Positions 33,415-44,782 of a DNA stretch of 64,000 nucleotides are shown here, piece after piece (position 1 is the first letter of the stretch; each line of letters starts with the position of its first letter). Source of the DNA: Cladobotryum mycophilum (lineage: Eukaryota; Ascomycota; Sordariomycetes; Hypocreales; Hypocreaceae); assembly GCA_036429605.1 (NCBI GenBank), contig JAVFKD010000002.1, positions 434,001-498,000 of the forward strand. The letters are read 5' to 3'. A model generated the notes under the pieces. The model searched no databases, was not told the origin of the DNA, and worked only from the letters and a program-made list of their open reading frames with translations. Position numbers and translations under genes: made by a program.

Positions 33415-35682
33415 TTATTGCCAATTACTAAAGCCGGTAAACATGTCAGAATCTGTTTGCATCGGCCATTCATCATCCACCCAGGCCATCAGTTCACCAT
33501 ATAATTCGTGGTCCTCTCCAATCTGCATCCTTGGTGGAAGCGTGTAGTCCGGCATGGACATTGACATTGCCGGCTGCATCTGCGGCTCGAAATCCAAAGT
33601 CATGGTCAGGTCCATGCTTCCGGCCCCAGTCAACTTGTCCACAAGAAGACGAAGCTGCTGGAGCGTGGTCGAGCGCGTACTGCCAGACAGTCTGAGGGAC
33701 TGCTGCTCCATGTCGATTCCGAAGGCAATGTCCTGGGTTCTCGCTTCCATCTCCTCTGGAGACACCTCGTCCTCGGAGATGAGGTCCTCTAGGATGAGAC
33801 ACACCGTTGCGTCAAAGATGAATTGGCTTTCGGCTTGGAGGTGCACCTTGCGACTGATGTCGAGGTTGCGCATGTGTCTTCCTAGGCGAATGTTCCGTCG
33901 AGCGGCAGCAATGCAGAACTTTAGATGATGGGATTGAGAGTTTACATCCGACGGCTGCAGCATAAGATACCTGGCGACCGACTTCTTGACGGCGGAAAGG
34001 AATAGAGGCCGGATGGCGAGGATGATGAGCATGTTGTACCTCATGTGCAGCAGACAGCATGCGGGATCGTTGCTCAGTCCATCGGGCGACAGCTGGAGGA
34101 GAGGTGGCAAGGTAGACTGCCACTGCTGCAGCATCCAAATTGCCTTGTCAGGCTGTCGAGATGCCTCGCCTCTTGCTTCCTCCCACGGAGCGACGCGGTA
34201 CGTGTTGCAAACAACATAGCCGGAGATTCTGGATAGGTCAACGTTGGCCTTGAGTCCAACAGCAGGCGGCATTGACCTAGAGGGACAGCGTTAGTAAAGA
34301 TGGGGAGAAAGTGGTGGGGGAGAAACATGATCTTACATTACATCCACTGGTGCATCTAGACGAATAGCTTCATCCGTAATAATCGGCGGACGTCCCATCA
34401 AGCAACTCATCCAGCGATCCATAATGTAGACAGTCCAGAAGACCCTCTTGCCCCGCTCATCAACCAAACCCCTATGGACACCAAGCATGATGCAAATGTG
34501 CATGGCAGCCGCGACATGCATATACGCAGCATCCCACCTGTTTATCTCGACTAGATAAAAGGCCATGAGCGACAGTGTCGCCACATCGCCAATCGTGCAG
34601 TAGCGAGTAATGTCAAGGGGGTTTCCTGAGAGCGATGCCGCGCGGGAAAAGTACGACTCGCTTATAGATGGCGTGGAGGGTTCGCGGGAACCGTTGGCTG
34701 GGCTGTTGATGTGAGTGACAATGGCGAGTGCTGCATGGTAAAATGCTCGTTGTCGACATTCTTGCAGCTCTGCGCCGGTGGAAGCAGCAGGAGGTGTCGC
34801 GGCGTTGTCGGGGAGTGCGTTCATGTCTCCCCACCAGTAAATACCACCGCTTGGCCATTGTCCGCTTCCGTCTTGGATGACATGTCTGAGATTCTCCAAC
34901 ATGAAGGCCAGATCCTCTCCCGACGGTAGAGAGACGGGGTTTACCTCTCCCTCAACGAGGGGACGAGAGTCATCTGTATAGTACCGTCCCAGACTCGATA
35001 AAAAGGCATTTCCATCTTGATCCTGGCTCATTTGTGCTTCTGCCTGTGCCAATGGTAACGCGGCGCCAAGGACCTCCTTCAGGTGGTCGAGAAAGGTTGC
35101 TCCGCTGGTCTCTCCCAGGTAGTGGGTGGTACCCTCGGGGTCTTGAAGGAGACGACCACTGCCTTGCCCAGCCCGTTGCTCTGGCTTGACCATGGACCTG
35201 TCTGGAAGATCATTATCAGAAAATTGTTGATTTGCCAAAGATGAAGCCGGTGACGAGGTGTCTTCTGTCGTGGAAAAGAGATTGCCCAGCAACTCTTGTC
35301 GCCTGCTTGGATCAGGAACAGTCTCCTGCAGGGCCTTTTCATATACCTCAAGCTTTCGTTTGAGTTCCTCGAGCTCTGTTCTCGAGATGTGGACTTTTTC
35401 CACGGGTGTTGGGTAGATGCATTGGCTGTTGATGGAGAAACATGATTTGCACGGGTTTCCTCCAGAGCATTTGACTCGGCGAATGTTGCAGTTGTTGCAT
35501 CTGTCGGCGCGTTGTTAATAAAGACTATTCGGTAGAACGGAAATGGAATTATGAGAGGCTTACGCTGTGGAAACACGTTTGCGCTGTTCGGGAGGCACCC
35601 TGCGACGACGAGGGTTGACAGGTAGTCGCTCCTGTTCTGAGGCCGAGGGTGATGGTCTCTGATCTCCAGAGTCGAGTTGCAT
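33415..35682 (-). CDS. Zn2Cys6 fungal-type transcription factor, three exons
   Basis: Exons 35682-35564, 35500-34337 and 34276-33415 give 714 residues. Intron 1 runs GTAAGC...GACAG and intron 2 runs GTAAGA...CTCTAG. The splice of exon 1 to 2 completes the binuclear zinc cluster with Cys at 41, 44, 51, 57, 60 and 67 (C-x2-C-x6-C-x5-C-x2-C-x6-C). A basic region precedes it (NPRRRR, PEQRKR) and a short coiled coil follows (about 78-98, ELEELKRKLEVYEKAL), typical for dimerisation. The middle and C-terminal parts contain the fungal-specific transcription factor middle-homology region (for example RVFWTVYIMDRWMSCLMGRP). Targets are unknown. Its position next to sidA makes a role in iron or siderophore control possible but unproven. 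Confidence 0.88.
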
Positions 35683-37713
35683 GTTGACCACGTTGACCAC
35701 CGTCGCACACCAAGGGCTTTTATAAGGGTATAGAACTAGAGTACGAAGTGACTGAAGAGGGTTGATCGATCAACTAGCAATCGTAGGGGCCAGTGTGTGT
35801 CTTTTCAAGTATCTCGCCTTGAAAGAAACATGAGGCTATTCAGTCAAACTATGGGATTAAAATATGAGGCATGTTTATGCTCTTGACCGCAACGGCGGCT
35901 GCGATCTCGGACAGATGTCATTGCGAGTGAAGATTTTCCCCAATGGACGTCTCTGCCCAAGACCCATCTGATCTGATGCTGTCGTAGTGTCGTCGTCGCC
36001 TTGGGCAATTGGGCCAACTCCATGACGGTCGGTGATGAGTCTTCCACCCCATCATGGTACGTTGCGCATGGACGAAAGAGTACGTAACGACGAGGGCCTC
36101 GCAAGGCTGGCCATGTTGACGTCGCCAACGTGGGGGGCGGGCGGGTTTGAAACGAGGCTCTACGTCTTGGTTGATATACGGAAGCGTTCCGATCAGATGC
36201 ACATCCACGCTTATGCTTCCATGGCCAAGCTTTTCGGTTAGGATTCCGAGCATCTGCATGAGAACTCCTAACCGCGACTTACAACCCAACCCAGTCCAGT
36301 CACTGATGCAACATGGATTTCCAATAACAAATGTTCGGGTGGGCTCAACATACTAGGTTCCTTTGTCCTCTGTACACGCAGTTTTGGTGCGACTTACATG
36401 CCATGTACACGCAATGGTTGTCGTGTACCTCGATTCTGTCATGTAATCCAACCCACATCCTGTACACAGTTGGACGACAGGGTAGACGCAAGCCACACAA
36501 ATCAACTATCTAATCGAGCTTCCTATTCCGGTAATGAGGGTCTCTGAGAAGAGGGACTGTGGATTTGACTCATACCGTTTTTGCTTGCAAAAGAGGATTC
36601 GTGATGAACAGACTTTTTTTCGTTTTGCCGCGTCACATAAAGAAAAGCCTCTTTTTTTCATTTTATTCAAGGTTGCATACGGATAGATGCTTTCTTTTTG
36701 CTTCCTTCTAGGTGATACTGAGGTGACGTTTGCACGCACACACCGACAGCGAGCGAGCAAACAAGCTTGACTGACCCCGTGTACCCTAGCAATCTCACTG
36801 GCTTGCTGGCGTCATCATGTTGCATGCAATGCGAGCTTTGACTTGGTTGCGCGTCCACCCCCATTGTTTATGGTTACCATGTTACCATTTTGACATGAAT
36901 GTTTAAAAACAAGCATCTCTGGTCACTTAAGGAGGTTGAATATGTTACTCAATGTCCACTCAGACACCAATTTCATAGTTTGCATGGGCATACATACATG
37001 CCTCCTCCCAGTTACGCTCTAGCTGGAACCATGTAGAGGCGGTCATGATTGGTTTTCCCATTATACTGCCATACTTTCTTATGGAGAGTAGGCCTACGTA
37101 GGCTGGTAGGTTAGATCCTGCACTGTTGATCTTGGACGGAATGCATAAACTACCCTACATAACCACACAATGTCAAATTGGGCAAATCATTCTAGTAAGA
37201 CGTTAATCTATATCAATCAATCAAAATGATCATGATACTCAATGCCCGCTCAGACATCAATCCATATCCAACATGCACTGTCAGACTACCATGTCTTTAT
37301 TGCAAAATGATGGAGATCAAGCACTGTTCATCTAGCAAACCTGCAAGGGGTTTATATACTACCCTATACAAACACAAAACATAAAAAATGGCAATCATTC
37401 TATGATGGTTATTGAGAACGAACACACTATGTGAGCGGGGGAAATAATACCATAAACGCAATAAACTAAAGAAAAATGACAAGATTCGAAAATAACCAAA
37501 AAAAAAACAAATTGTTCCAATCATCTAGTGATTTCGGTTGCTTTCTTTCGCGTGGTCTAGTCTCACTGCTTCTTCATTCGCACGAGCCATACCATAATAA
37601 TTCAAATGAGCCCTCCTCTATCCATCCCATATCAGACTTTTTTTCTTTTAAAAGAAATTCCTTACTATTCCAACACTTTACTTTTCTTCTTTTCCAAAAC
37701 TCAGGTCAAGACA
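35683..37713. other. 2-kb intergenic region between the transcription factor and sidA
   Basis: No supported gene. The right half is AT-rich and contains a diverged direct duplication (listed separately). Confidence 0.5.
36946..37402 (+). repeat. Diverged direct duplication of about 170-250 bp
   Basis: Three blocks recur in the same order. Block 1 is TACTCAATG-Y-C at 36946 and 37236, followed in both by GCTCAGACA or ACTCAGACA. Block 2 is GCACTGTT-S-ATCT at 37120 and 37321. Block 3 is CTACCCTA-CA at about 37150 and 37357, then GGCAA-TCATTCTA near 37182 and 37390. Spacing differs by about 90 bp, so the copies have diverged and suffered indels. Confidence 0.6.
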
Positions 37714-39450
37714 TTAATCCCGAGCACCAAAAATGGAGCTCACAATCTCTCCCGACCTAGTAGCCAAGACAGAGAGTAGGGTATCACTCAACTGCGTCTC
37801 GTTAGCATCCATCGAATTCTATGATTGGAAATTGTGTGATTCAAGGGCTTGTCACTTACTCCATGCGTTCCTTCGCAGCATCCCTGGAGCCAGATTCCAG
37901 AGTCTTCGGCCACTGCGCCAGGCGTGAACTTGACCTGGTAGTCTCGTCCGACGGCCATCTTGCGCTCGCCTTGCTCGGTCTCGACATTCCACCCGGTGAT
38001 GCCCTTGCTGAAATCTTGTCGGAGCGGTGAGGCCTTGGGTAGCATGTCCCATGTGCCCCTGAGCATCTCGACGTGCACGTTTCGCTGGTACCCAGTCGCG
38101 GCGATGAGCAAGTCGACCTCGAGAGTCTCCTCGCCGATGATGTCGACGAAGCCTTCCAGTTCGCTGTCCGCCATGTGCTGGACCTTGATCTCCAAGCCCT
38201 CGCCATGCGACTCAATGCTGGTAATCTGTCGTCCGCCGAGGATCCGGTGGGGCCACACTCGCTCATCGGGACCAAGCTCTCTCCTCTGATCATACATGGT
38301 CTCGTAGAGCTCTTCGATGAGCTCCAGTCTCACCACGCCGTAGTTGGTGGCTCGGGCCTCGGCCAATAAGTTGTTGCGGTGTCTTGCTGACTTGGGGTAG
38401 AGGGTATCAACGTATTCAGGGTTGAAAACGGAGTTGACGCTGTAATCCAGGGTTAGAAGTAATGTCAACGATTGTTGGACTGATAAGAGACACTTACAAA
38501 GGAGAATCATCGCTAGGTCTCAGAAATTCTTGGCGCATAATGAGGGACGTCTTGGAATTGGGGTACAATTTCTGGATGTTGTGGAAGATCTCTGCTGCAC
38601 TCTGGCCAGCTCCTACTACAGCTACGTGGTGTGGCGACTGTTTCTTGGGAAGAATTTTGGGCACGCTGTATGCGTATTGTGAAGAGTGGATGATTCTGGG
38701 GTGTTTGCTTGGGAAGCTCTTGGGGAAGCTGGGCTGTCCGCCTGTGGCGAGGAGGATGTTGCGGCCCCGGTAAGAGTGTGTCTGTCCAGTCTTGACATCA
38801 CGAGATTGAACGGTAAAAGTTTGGACAGAGGTCCCCGTCTTGGTCTCTGGTGAGACGGACAGCACCTCTTGACCGTACTGAACGAGGTGATCGAAATGCG
38901 AAGAGCACCAGCGCATATAGTCCTCATACTCGACACGGGCTGGGAGGAAGGTGCTCAGGTTGGTGAAATCAACCAGCCTGCCGTTGCGGTGGAGGTAGTT
39001 GAGGAACGTGAACTCGGAGCGCGGGTTACGCAGAGTAGCAAGATCTTTGACAAAGGAGATCTGCATCTTGGCTCCCGGAAGAAGCATGCCCGCGTGCCAG
39101 GCGAAACGAGACTGCTTCTCTACGAAGAGCACCTTGGGCGCCGAACCATCCGGGAGCAGCTTCTGTCCAGAAGCGAGAGCATCATGGAGGGCGACGGCGA
39201 TGGCAAGACTGGCAGGACCGAATCCGACGCAGATGAGGTCGAATTCCGAATCCAAGTCTGTGGGAAGAAGGTATGGCGACAGGTTCGTCCACGATCGATC
39301 TTCTGACTGATGACCATTGGTGACTGGGTGGTGGTGGTGACCATTTGATAGGCCATTTGGCGGGCCGGCACCATTGGTACTGGGTTCTGATTGTACAGAC
39401 TCCCGATCAGAGCCATTGCCGTTGAGGACAAATTCACTGTGAGGTGACAT
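37714..39450 (-). CDS. sidA: L-ornithine N5-monooxygenase (SidA)
   Basis: Exons 39450-38498, 38439-37860 and 37791-37714 splice in phase to 536 residues. Intron donors are GTAAGT in both cases. Exon 3 supplies the conserved end LSDTLLSVLATRSGEIVSSI. The enzyme uses FAD and NADPH to hydroxylate ornithine, the committed step of hydroxamate siderophores. Visible motifs: FAD-binding LICVGFGPASLA (about 72-83), substrate region FAWHAGMLLPGAKMQISFVK, NADPH-binding VVGAGQSAAE, and the C-terminal ATGY signature (LLIAATGYQRN). The N-terminal 45 residues are low-complexity (Asn, Gly, His). It is divergent from the NRPS across a promoter with GATA-type sites, consistent with co-regulation by iron. Confidence 0.97.
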
Positions 39451-40960
39451 TTTGAACTGAAGAAATATGCAGTTGTTTCTTCTTCTTTTCTTCTTCTTTT
39501 TCTTCTTGATCGAATAAAGAAATGATGGTCGGTTGGCTCAGGTCTTGTTCCCGGGGTGTATCTTGGAGGCAGACTGGAAGCTTGATGGGCTGTTTCCAAG
39601 GTGGCGTTGGTGGTAATGAGGAAACAAATTGATGACGCAGAAGTTCGGTAAACCGTCAGATTAAAAAATAAAAAAGGCTCAGCTGAGGCTTTTCTCGCTT
39701 GGTATACGGAATACTAGGTAGGTAGTATGTGAATTAGTGAAAATTCACATGTATAATAAATTGTTTGTTGGTTTTGTCGAATCTGAAGCCCAAGGTGGTG
39801 AATGGAGGGGGGGTCTCACATACAAGTACACTGTTGGGAGGCGTGGGAATTATGTACTTGGGAGAGAGTTGTTTGCCCTCCACAGCACAACATGGACCTT
39901 GAGGGAGAAGGGGGGACAAGGATCGACCTCGCTTGAATAAATTGAAGGTATAATAAACCCCCAAAAGAAAGACATGCAGTTCAAACCGAAACCAGCCGCG
40001 CAATCAATCCGTGAAGTTCAGCAGCAGCAGCAGCGGAGACCGAGAAGAAACGAAACCAAACCAAACCAAACGACACGATTCTTTGCGCGGTGCAATATCG
40101 GACATGAGACCCTGTTGGAAGCTGCGGCGAGCTATTTAGCTAGTGCTGCAAAGTGGGCGGGCATGCATGCACAAACCCATGGATCCAGGGTTGCATTGAT
40201 GGGGGGTCCATCACGACTCGAGGGGGACGGAAGGGGGGGAACATGTTTGTAATGTCTCCGGATACGATGCACTTGCCGTCAAAGGTGAGTTGATGCAGAA
40301 ATACAGAGATTGATTCAATTGGGGATAAATGCAAGAGATACTGGAATCATATTTGTATAGGGGGGAACTTGGGTGATTTGTTTTGGAGGGCTGGGGGAGT
40401 AAACAAAGCTTACAGTGACGGCAAACAGTGAACCCCCCAAGCTGGAATAGCTGGCGACCGTGTAAGAGTGTCCGCACCATAGTACTCCATCGACTAAGTA
40501 GCTCAAGTTTTAATAATGCGCAATATTCATCGCATCTGTCGTTTGTAATGAACATGAACATGAACATGAAATGGGGGAGCGCCCTCGGCAGTAGCGGTTA
40601 ATACATTCGTTTGCCGTTCGATCGCCGCTACAAGCGATGCCCATCTTCATATGTCTTCTTTTCTTTTCTTGTCTTTGCCTGCCTGCCTGCCTGCCTGCCG
40701 TCAAGGGTCCTGTCCTGTCCTGACCTGACCTGACTTATACGCCATGCCATGCACGCTTCTTCTACAGGTAGACGGAGATGCTGTTCCTGGTGGCTTTCAT
40801 CATCATTAGCAAGCCTCGGTCCGCCATGATGGATTCTGGACCGTGTTCCTAGTTTCTTTTCTTCCCACCCTCGAGCCCGGCTTTCGGAAACCAATTACGT
40901 TTACACGAAACGATGCCGATGCCCATTCTCCGTCGCGGATTTGAGCAGGGTTGTAGCCGG

Positions 40961-40969
40961 ATCTGATAA
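40961..40969 (+). promoter_or_regulatory. GATA-factor (SreA-type) site ATCTGATAA
   Basis: Exact match to ATCWGATAA, the consensus reported for the fungal iron repressor SreA. It lies about 1.5 kb upstream of the sidA start. Confidence 0.6.
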
Positions 40970-41268
40970 GAATGTCCGACCCAAAAAGCCAAGACCAGAC
41001 CAGCCAGCCAGCCTTCTAAGCGGTAAAACAAGAATCAAATGCCAAGCAGGTAACACAGAATATGGAACCGATCACGGCTCTCCCACTTGGCATTGTCCAG
41101 TAAGAGGAGTGAATTGCCCGCCGATCAATAAACAAAAAAATAAGATTACCGTCCCCTGTAAAAAGGAATTGACAAGTTTGCATATAGTGGCGCCATTTCG
41201 TAAAACAACGGCGCTAAAAGATGCAGGTGGAGAATTGAACAATTTTGAAGGGGGGATGGATGCGCGAA

Positions 41269-41277
41269 TTATCAGAT
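41269..41277 (-). promoter_or_regulatory. GATA-factor (SreA-type) site, minus strand
   Basis: TTATCAGAT on plus is ATCTGATAA on minus, an exact consensus match. It forms a near-palindrome with the next site, one base away. Confidence 0.65.
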
Positions 41278-41278
41278 G

Positions 41279-41287
41279 ATCAGATAA
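41279..41287 (+). promoter_or_regulatory. GATA-factor (SreA-type) site ATCAGATAA
   Basis: Exact consensus match, paired head-to-head with the site at 41269-41277. It is 32 bases from the left end of the transposon. Confidence 0.65.
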
Positions 41288-41319
41288 AAAAATGAACTTG
41301 TATGAATGTTACTTGTATA

Positions 41320-41364
41320 ACGTAATCCATAAGCGAGTGGTACACACAAGCGAGTGGTGCACCC
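41320..41364 (+). repeat. Left terminal inverted repeat of the transposon
   Basis: Starts ACGTAATCCATAAGCGAGTG. It contains two direct copies of GCGAGTGGT (41333-41341 and 41350-41358) spaced 17 bases apart, likely transposase binding sites. Confidence 0.92.
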
Positions 41365-41491
41365 CACCTAGTACACCATTTAGAAGAAAATAAAACCAAC
41401 TCTTCGTAGCTTTTTTCTACGCCCTTCTATTAAAAATATATTAAATAATTATTATAATAGTATTAGATAAAGATGTACCTTTCTTACCTTC

Positions 41492-43104
41492 TTAAATTTC
41501 TTTACAGGTTCGTATATTATGGCCAGTCTTGCTGCACTTGCTACAGCGCGGAGCTTTCGTACGAGCAGACCCTCCTTGCCGTCTCTCTTGCTCTAGTTGC
41601 TCATTTATATCCCTTTGATCCAATTGATCTATTCCTTCTTGAATAGTAAATGTGCCTCCAAGTCGTATGCGAGTTTTTTTGCTCTGCGGCGCTTGCTTAA
41701 TGCCTCATTTGCTGCACGAAGTTCAGAGACCTCTTCGCGTAAAAATGCCACTTGATGCATAATTGCCGTTGCTCCCTTTGTAAATTGGTCAATCGCATTT
41801 AACATTGAAGTTGGAGAGCTATCTTGATGAGCGGCAATACAATTCTTTATATGCTCTGACTGTGAGTTAGCCTCGTGTGCGTTTTTTGGTGTTTTTGAGA
41901 CCCAAGGCTGTACGGGCTTAGGCAGCGTTTTTGGAGGTGTTAATGTTCGTAATTCTATATCAAGCATCGAAAGAACCCTCTGTGGATTAAATGGTAATAG
42001 ACCAGCTCCTGAAAAACCTCCTGTAATATTCTTCTCGTTGATTGTAGCAAAGAATGTCGTATGAAAAGCACAGAGGAAGTCAACCTTGCTGATGTGCGTA
42101 ATATGCATACGCATTAACTTCTCAATTTGCCGACCGTATGCCTGCTTCAATGGCCCAAAACAACCAACATCCAATGGCTGAAGGATATGCGAGGAATGCG
42201 GAGGCATACAGACTGTAATAATCTTATGCTCCTTGCAATAGAGCTCAAATGCCGTTGAGTGGTGGCTCTCGTGGCCATCAAGGATAAGCATTCGATAGAT
42301 CCCTTTTGTACGAGAAGCTGTATGACGATCAAAATGCTTAATCCAATCTAAGCCAACCTCATTGGTAGTCCAGCCATTCTCTGTTGTTGCAATACGCCAA
42401 TCTGCTGGAAGATTACACTCTCGATACCAATTCTCAAGATGGTATTGTGCAGCAAGGATAATGAGTGGTGGTATTGCCCAGCCCATTGCATTGACGCCTT
42501 GGATTACAGTTGCCCACTCCCGATTGCCAGGCTGGGATAATTTCGTCTTTTTAAGGCCTTCTGAAGTCGTAACCACCATGCCTGGAAAGATAATACCCAT
42601 CATGAAGCCAGTCTCATCAAAGTTATAGAGATCATCATCAAGGACCCCATATTTGGCCTTTATATTCCGTACAAGTGCAAACCAATTGCTTATAAGCTTT
42701 GGATCTTCACATTGAGCTCTTTGATAGTCGTATTTGCGAGCCCAGCGTGTACGGAGCTTTGGCTGGCGTTTAACGAAGTTTGATGCCCAGTTTTTGCCAA
42801 CTGGTGGCGCGTCGCGTACGCGCAGTAGATGATTGGCCATTTCTTCAACACCACGCAATCTAGGAGGAAATGATCTTGCAGATAGATCAATTATATGCTC
42901 AACTATAGCCTCTTCTTCTGATTTTGTAAGATTCATTGAATTGGCTCTTGTATCGCATCTTGATGGTGTACCAGCGCGACGCCGACTAAGAGTCATACAA
43001 CTAACATTGTAGATTTTTGCTACAGCTCTAAGACTTAAATTTGGGTCTTTTTGAAGAGATTGAAGGGCAAGAGAGATCCTATTCTCATTTGAAAGTGTTG
43101 CCAT
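41492..43104 (-). pseudogene. Pogo-family transposase, C terminus lost by a frameshift
   Basis: The open frame runs from the ATG at 43104 to a stop at 41629, giving 491 residues. It contains a psq-type helix-turn-helix (about 5-45), a CENP-B/Tc5-type second helix-turn-helix (about 55-125) and a DDE_1 catalytic domain. Candidate acidic residues are in YNFDETGF, LILDGHESHHS and LQPLDVGCFG. Near the C terminus, at an A7 run (T7 at 41674-41680 on plus), the conserved frame shifts by one base. The other frame continues to a stop at 41492-41494. It encodes a CCHC zinc knuckle (C-x2-C-x4-H-x4-C) usual at the end of this family. The catalytic region is intact, so the truncated protein might still act; a sequencing indel is equally possible. 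Confidence 0.8.
41674..41680 (-). other. Frameshift point in the transposase (T7 on plus)
   Basis: The reading frame after this homopolymer leaves the family consensus and stops 17 codons later. Adding one base to the run would carry the frame through to the zinc knuckle. Confidence 0.7.
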
Positions 43105-43158
43105 AATAGATGGTAGAGGAATTTAATGTATAGTGATAGAGGTAGATATGGCTATTAA

Positions 43159-43203
43159 GGGTGTACCACTCGCTTGTGTGTACCACTCGCTTATGGATTA
43201 CGT
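43159..43203 (-). repeat. Right terminal inverted repeat of the transposon
   Basis: Reverse complement of the left repeat over 45 bases with one mismatch; includes the same paired GCGAGTGGT motif. Confidence 0.92.
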
Positions 43204-44782
43204 TATTGTATTTTGTATTATTAGAGAAAGGATCAGATAAGATCTAGCCCCCTCGTTGGCTCCGCATTCACCCGGCGCAACCCACGCTCTTTGTCACAAA
43301 AACTGAAAAATTTTCCCTTTTTCCCTTTTTTATTTCTCCATTTCTCCTCAAATCGAAATTAAAGCGTCGCGTATCATCAATGCAGTAGCTGTCCGCTGAG
43401 CTTCTCTTCATGGATTGTTTGCTGCGAAACCCCCACAGGCTTTTCAGCAGTGAAATTGTTTTTGCTTCTCTCTCTCTCACTGAACTGTTCTAAACAAAAC
43501 AAACATCCCACCAAAAGGGCATACACACACCGCAGGCATCCCCCCTGATGGGCTAGACAGAGATGAGAAGAGGAGGGGAGGGGGGGCCATGGTCTCTCCT
43601 TCGGGGCACACTAGTCCCCACAGAACTGTGCCAACATGGACTGCTACACGGATCAGCTTTACCATTCTCATCACCTGCTCCGAGTGAGCGAGAGAGAGGG
43701 TAAAAAAAAAAAGAAGAAGCTCACTCACGGGTTCTCCAGCGGCAGAGTGGCGGAGCCCTGTTTGTCGGTCATGGTGGTCTCACGCTGCTGCATGCGTCTG
43801 ACAAACACACGCGCGCCCCTCATCGCCCTCATGTCTCTGACTCTTCTCCCTCTTCTTCCTAGGCAGCAAACGCAAGAACACATCCGTTCGTCAGTGGAAC
43901 CTGGTCTACCCTCGGTTTTCTTTGTCATCAAGGACTCATTGATCTCAGTATATCATCAGTGATACGTCATCCATCATCTCTCTTTCTCTTTCCTTCTCTC
44001 TTTCTTTGTTCCCGTTAGTAAGCGAGAACCGGGTTCTTTTCAAGCTTTTCCCCCAGGGGATCCAAACCGTGACGCCATCATTATACTACCGTGACCTGTT
44101 GAACCGCCCTCTCGAAACCCACTATTTACCTACCGTGGCTGTTGGGGCGCCCACTGAGTGAAACGCTGCACGAGTCGCTGTTCGAACAATCTCACCAGCA
44201 GAGAGTCACGCACGAGTTCCCCTACAAGGCTACAACATCGTATAGTGTTACCTGCATATAAGAAGCGTGCGTGCCAACCATCCAAACGGTTGTATCCGAA
44301 AACGCCCTCAACCGTTTTTGTAACATCGTCGTCTTCATCATCAGCCGTTTTTAAAATTCACCAGTGCCAAGAGCCTCACCTTACCCAAGCTGGAAGCGAG
44401 CTGAAGAGGGCGTGTTCACACGAGGCGTCGTCCACAGATCCCAGTATGCTTCGCCCAAGATTCGGTAGCATCCAGAGTGGTCGACGTACGTGCAGCGCAT
44501 GATCGAGGTGTCGTGTGCCCTGGTACCGTGGGCCCTGAGGTTACGTCTTGTGACAAAATAGCGCATTATCTTAGTTTTCACTTCGGGATTAACCACTAGG
44601 AGAGACACCTACATTCACCCTGAAACCAGTTTTTTATTTTTATTTTCATATAGGAGACAACCTTCTGAAGCTATTCCGACGTCCCGTTTGTTTCGAGTTT
44701 TATGGCGAGCATCCCAGACACAATACCGGTTACGAGAACATAGGCGAGGTTGGCATAACCTCTGCCTGTCTGTGCCGGCGTC
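43204..44782. other. NRPS-side part of the divergent siderophore promoter
   Basis: No gene supported. It contains one exact ATCWGATAA site close to the transposon end and several CT-rich stretches (about 43840-43860 and 43975-44010) before the NRPS start. Confidence 0.6.
43232..43240 (+). promoter_or_regulatory. GATA-factor (SreA-type) site ATCAGATAA
   Basis: Exact consensus match 27 bases beyond the right TA duplication and about 1.54 kb upstream of the NRPS ATG. Confidence 0.65.

Larger units (their letters stand above)
39451..41319. other. sidA-side part of the divergent siderophore promoter
   Basis: No gene supported. A purine-rich leader on the minus strand precedes the sidA ATG (CT tract at about 39477-39508 on plus). 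Three exact ATCWGATAA sites lie at its far end, close to the transposon. Confidence 0.6.
41320..43203 (-). mobile_element. Pogo-type DNA transposon with TIRs and TA duplication
   Basis: 1,884-bp element with 45-bp terminal inverted repeats that differ at one position (plus strand G at 41359). It is flanked by TA at 41318-41319 and 43204-43205, the target duplication of the Tc1/mariner-pogo superfamily. It carries one transposase gene on the minus strand. The high identity of the TIRs suggests a fairly young insertion. Confidence 0.92.

Noticed and set aside
38481..38489. GATAA motif within the first sidA intron as a further SreA site
   Set aside because: Only the GATAA core and flanking T match; the two outer consensus positions differ.
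37860..38510. A sidA C terminus reading through past GTHGVSDKP
   Set aside because: A canonical GTAAGT intron at that point restores the conserved LSDTLLSVLA end in exon 3.
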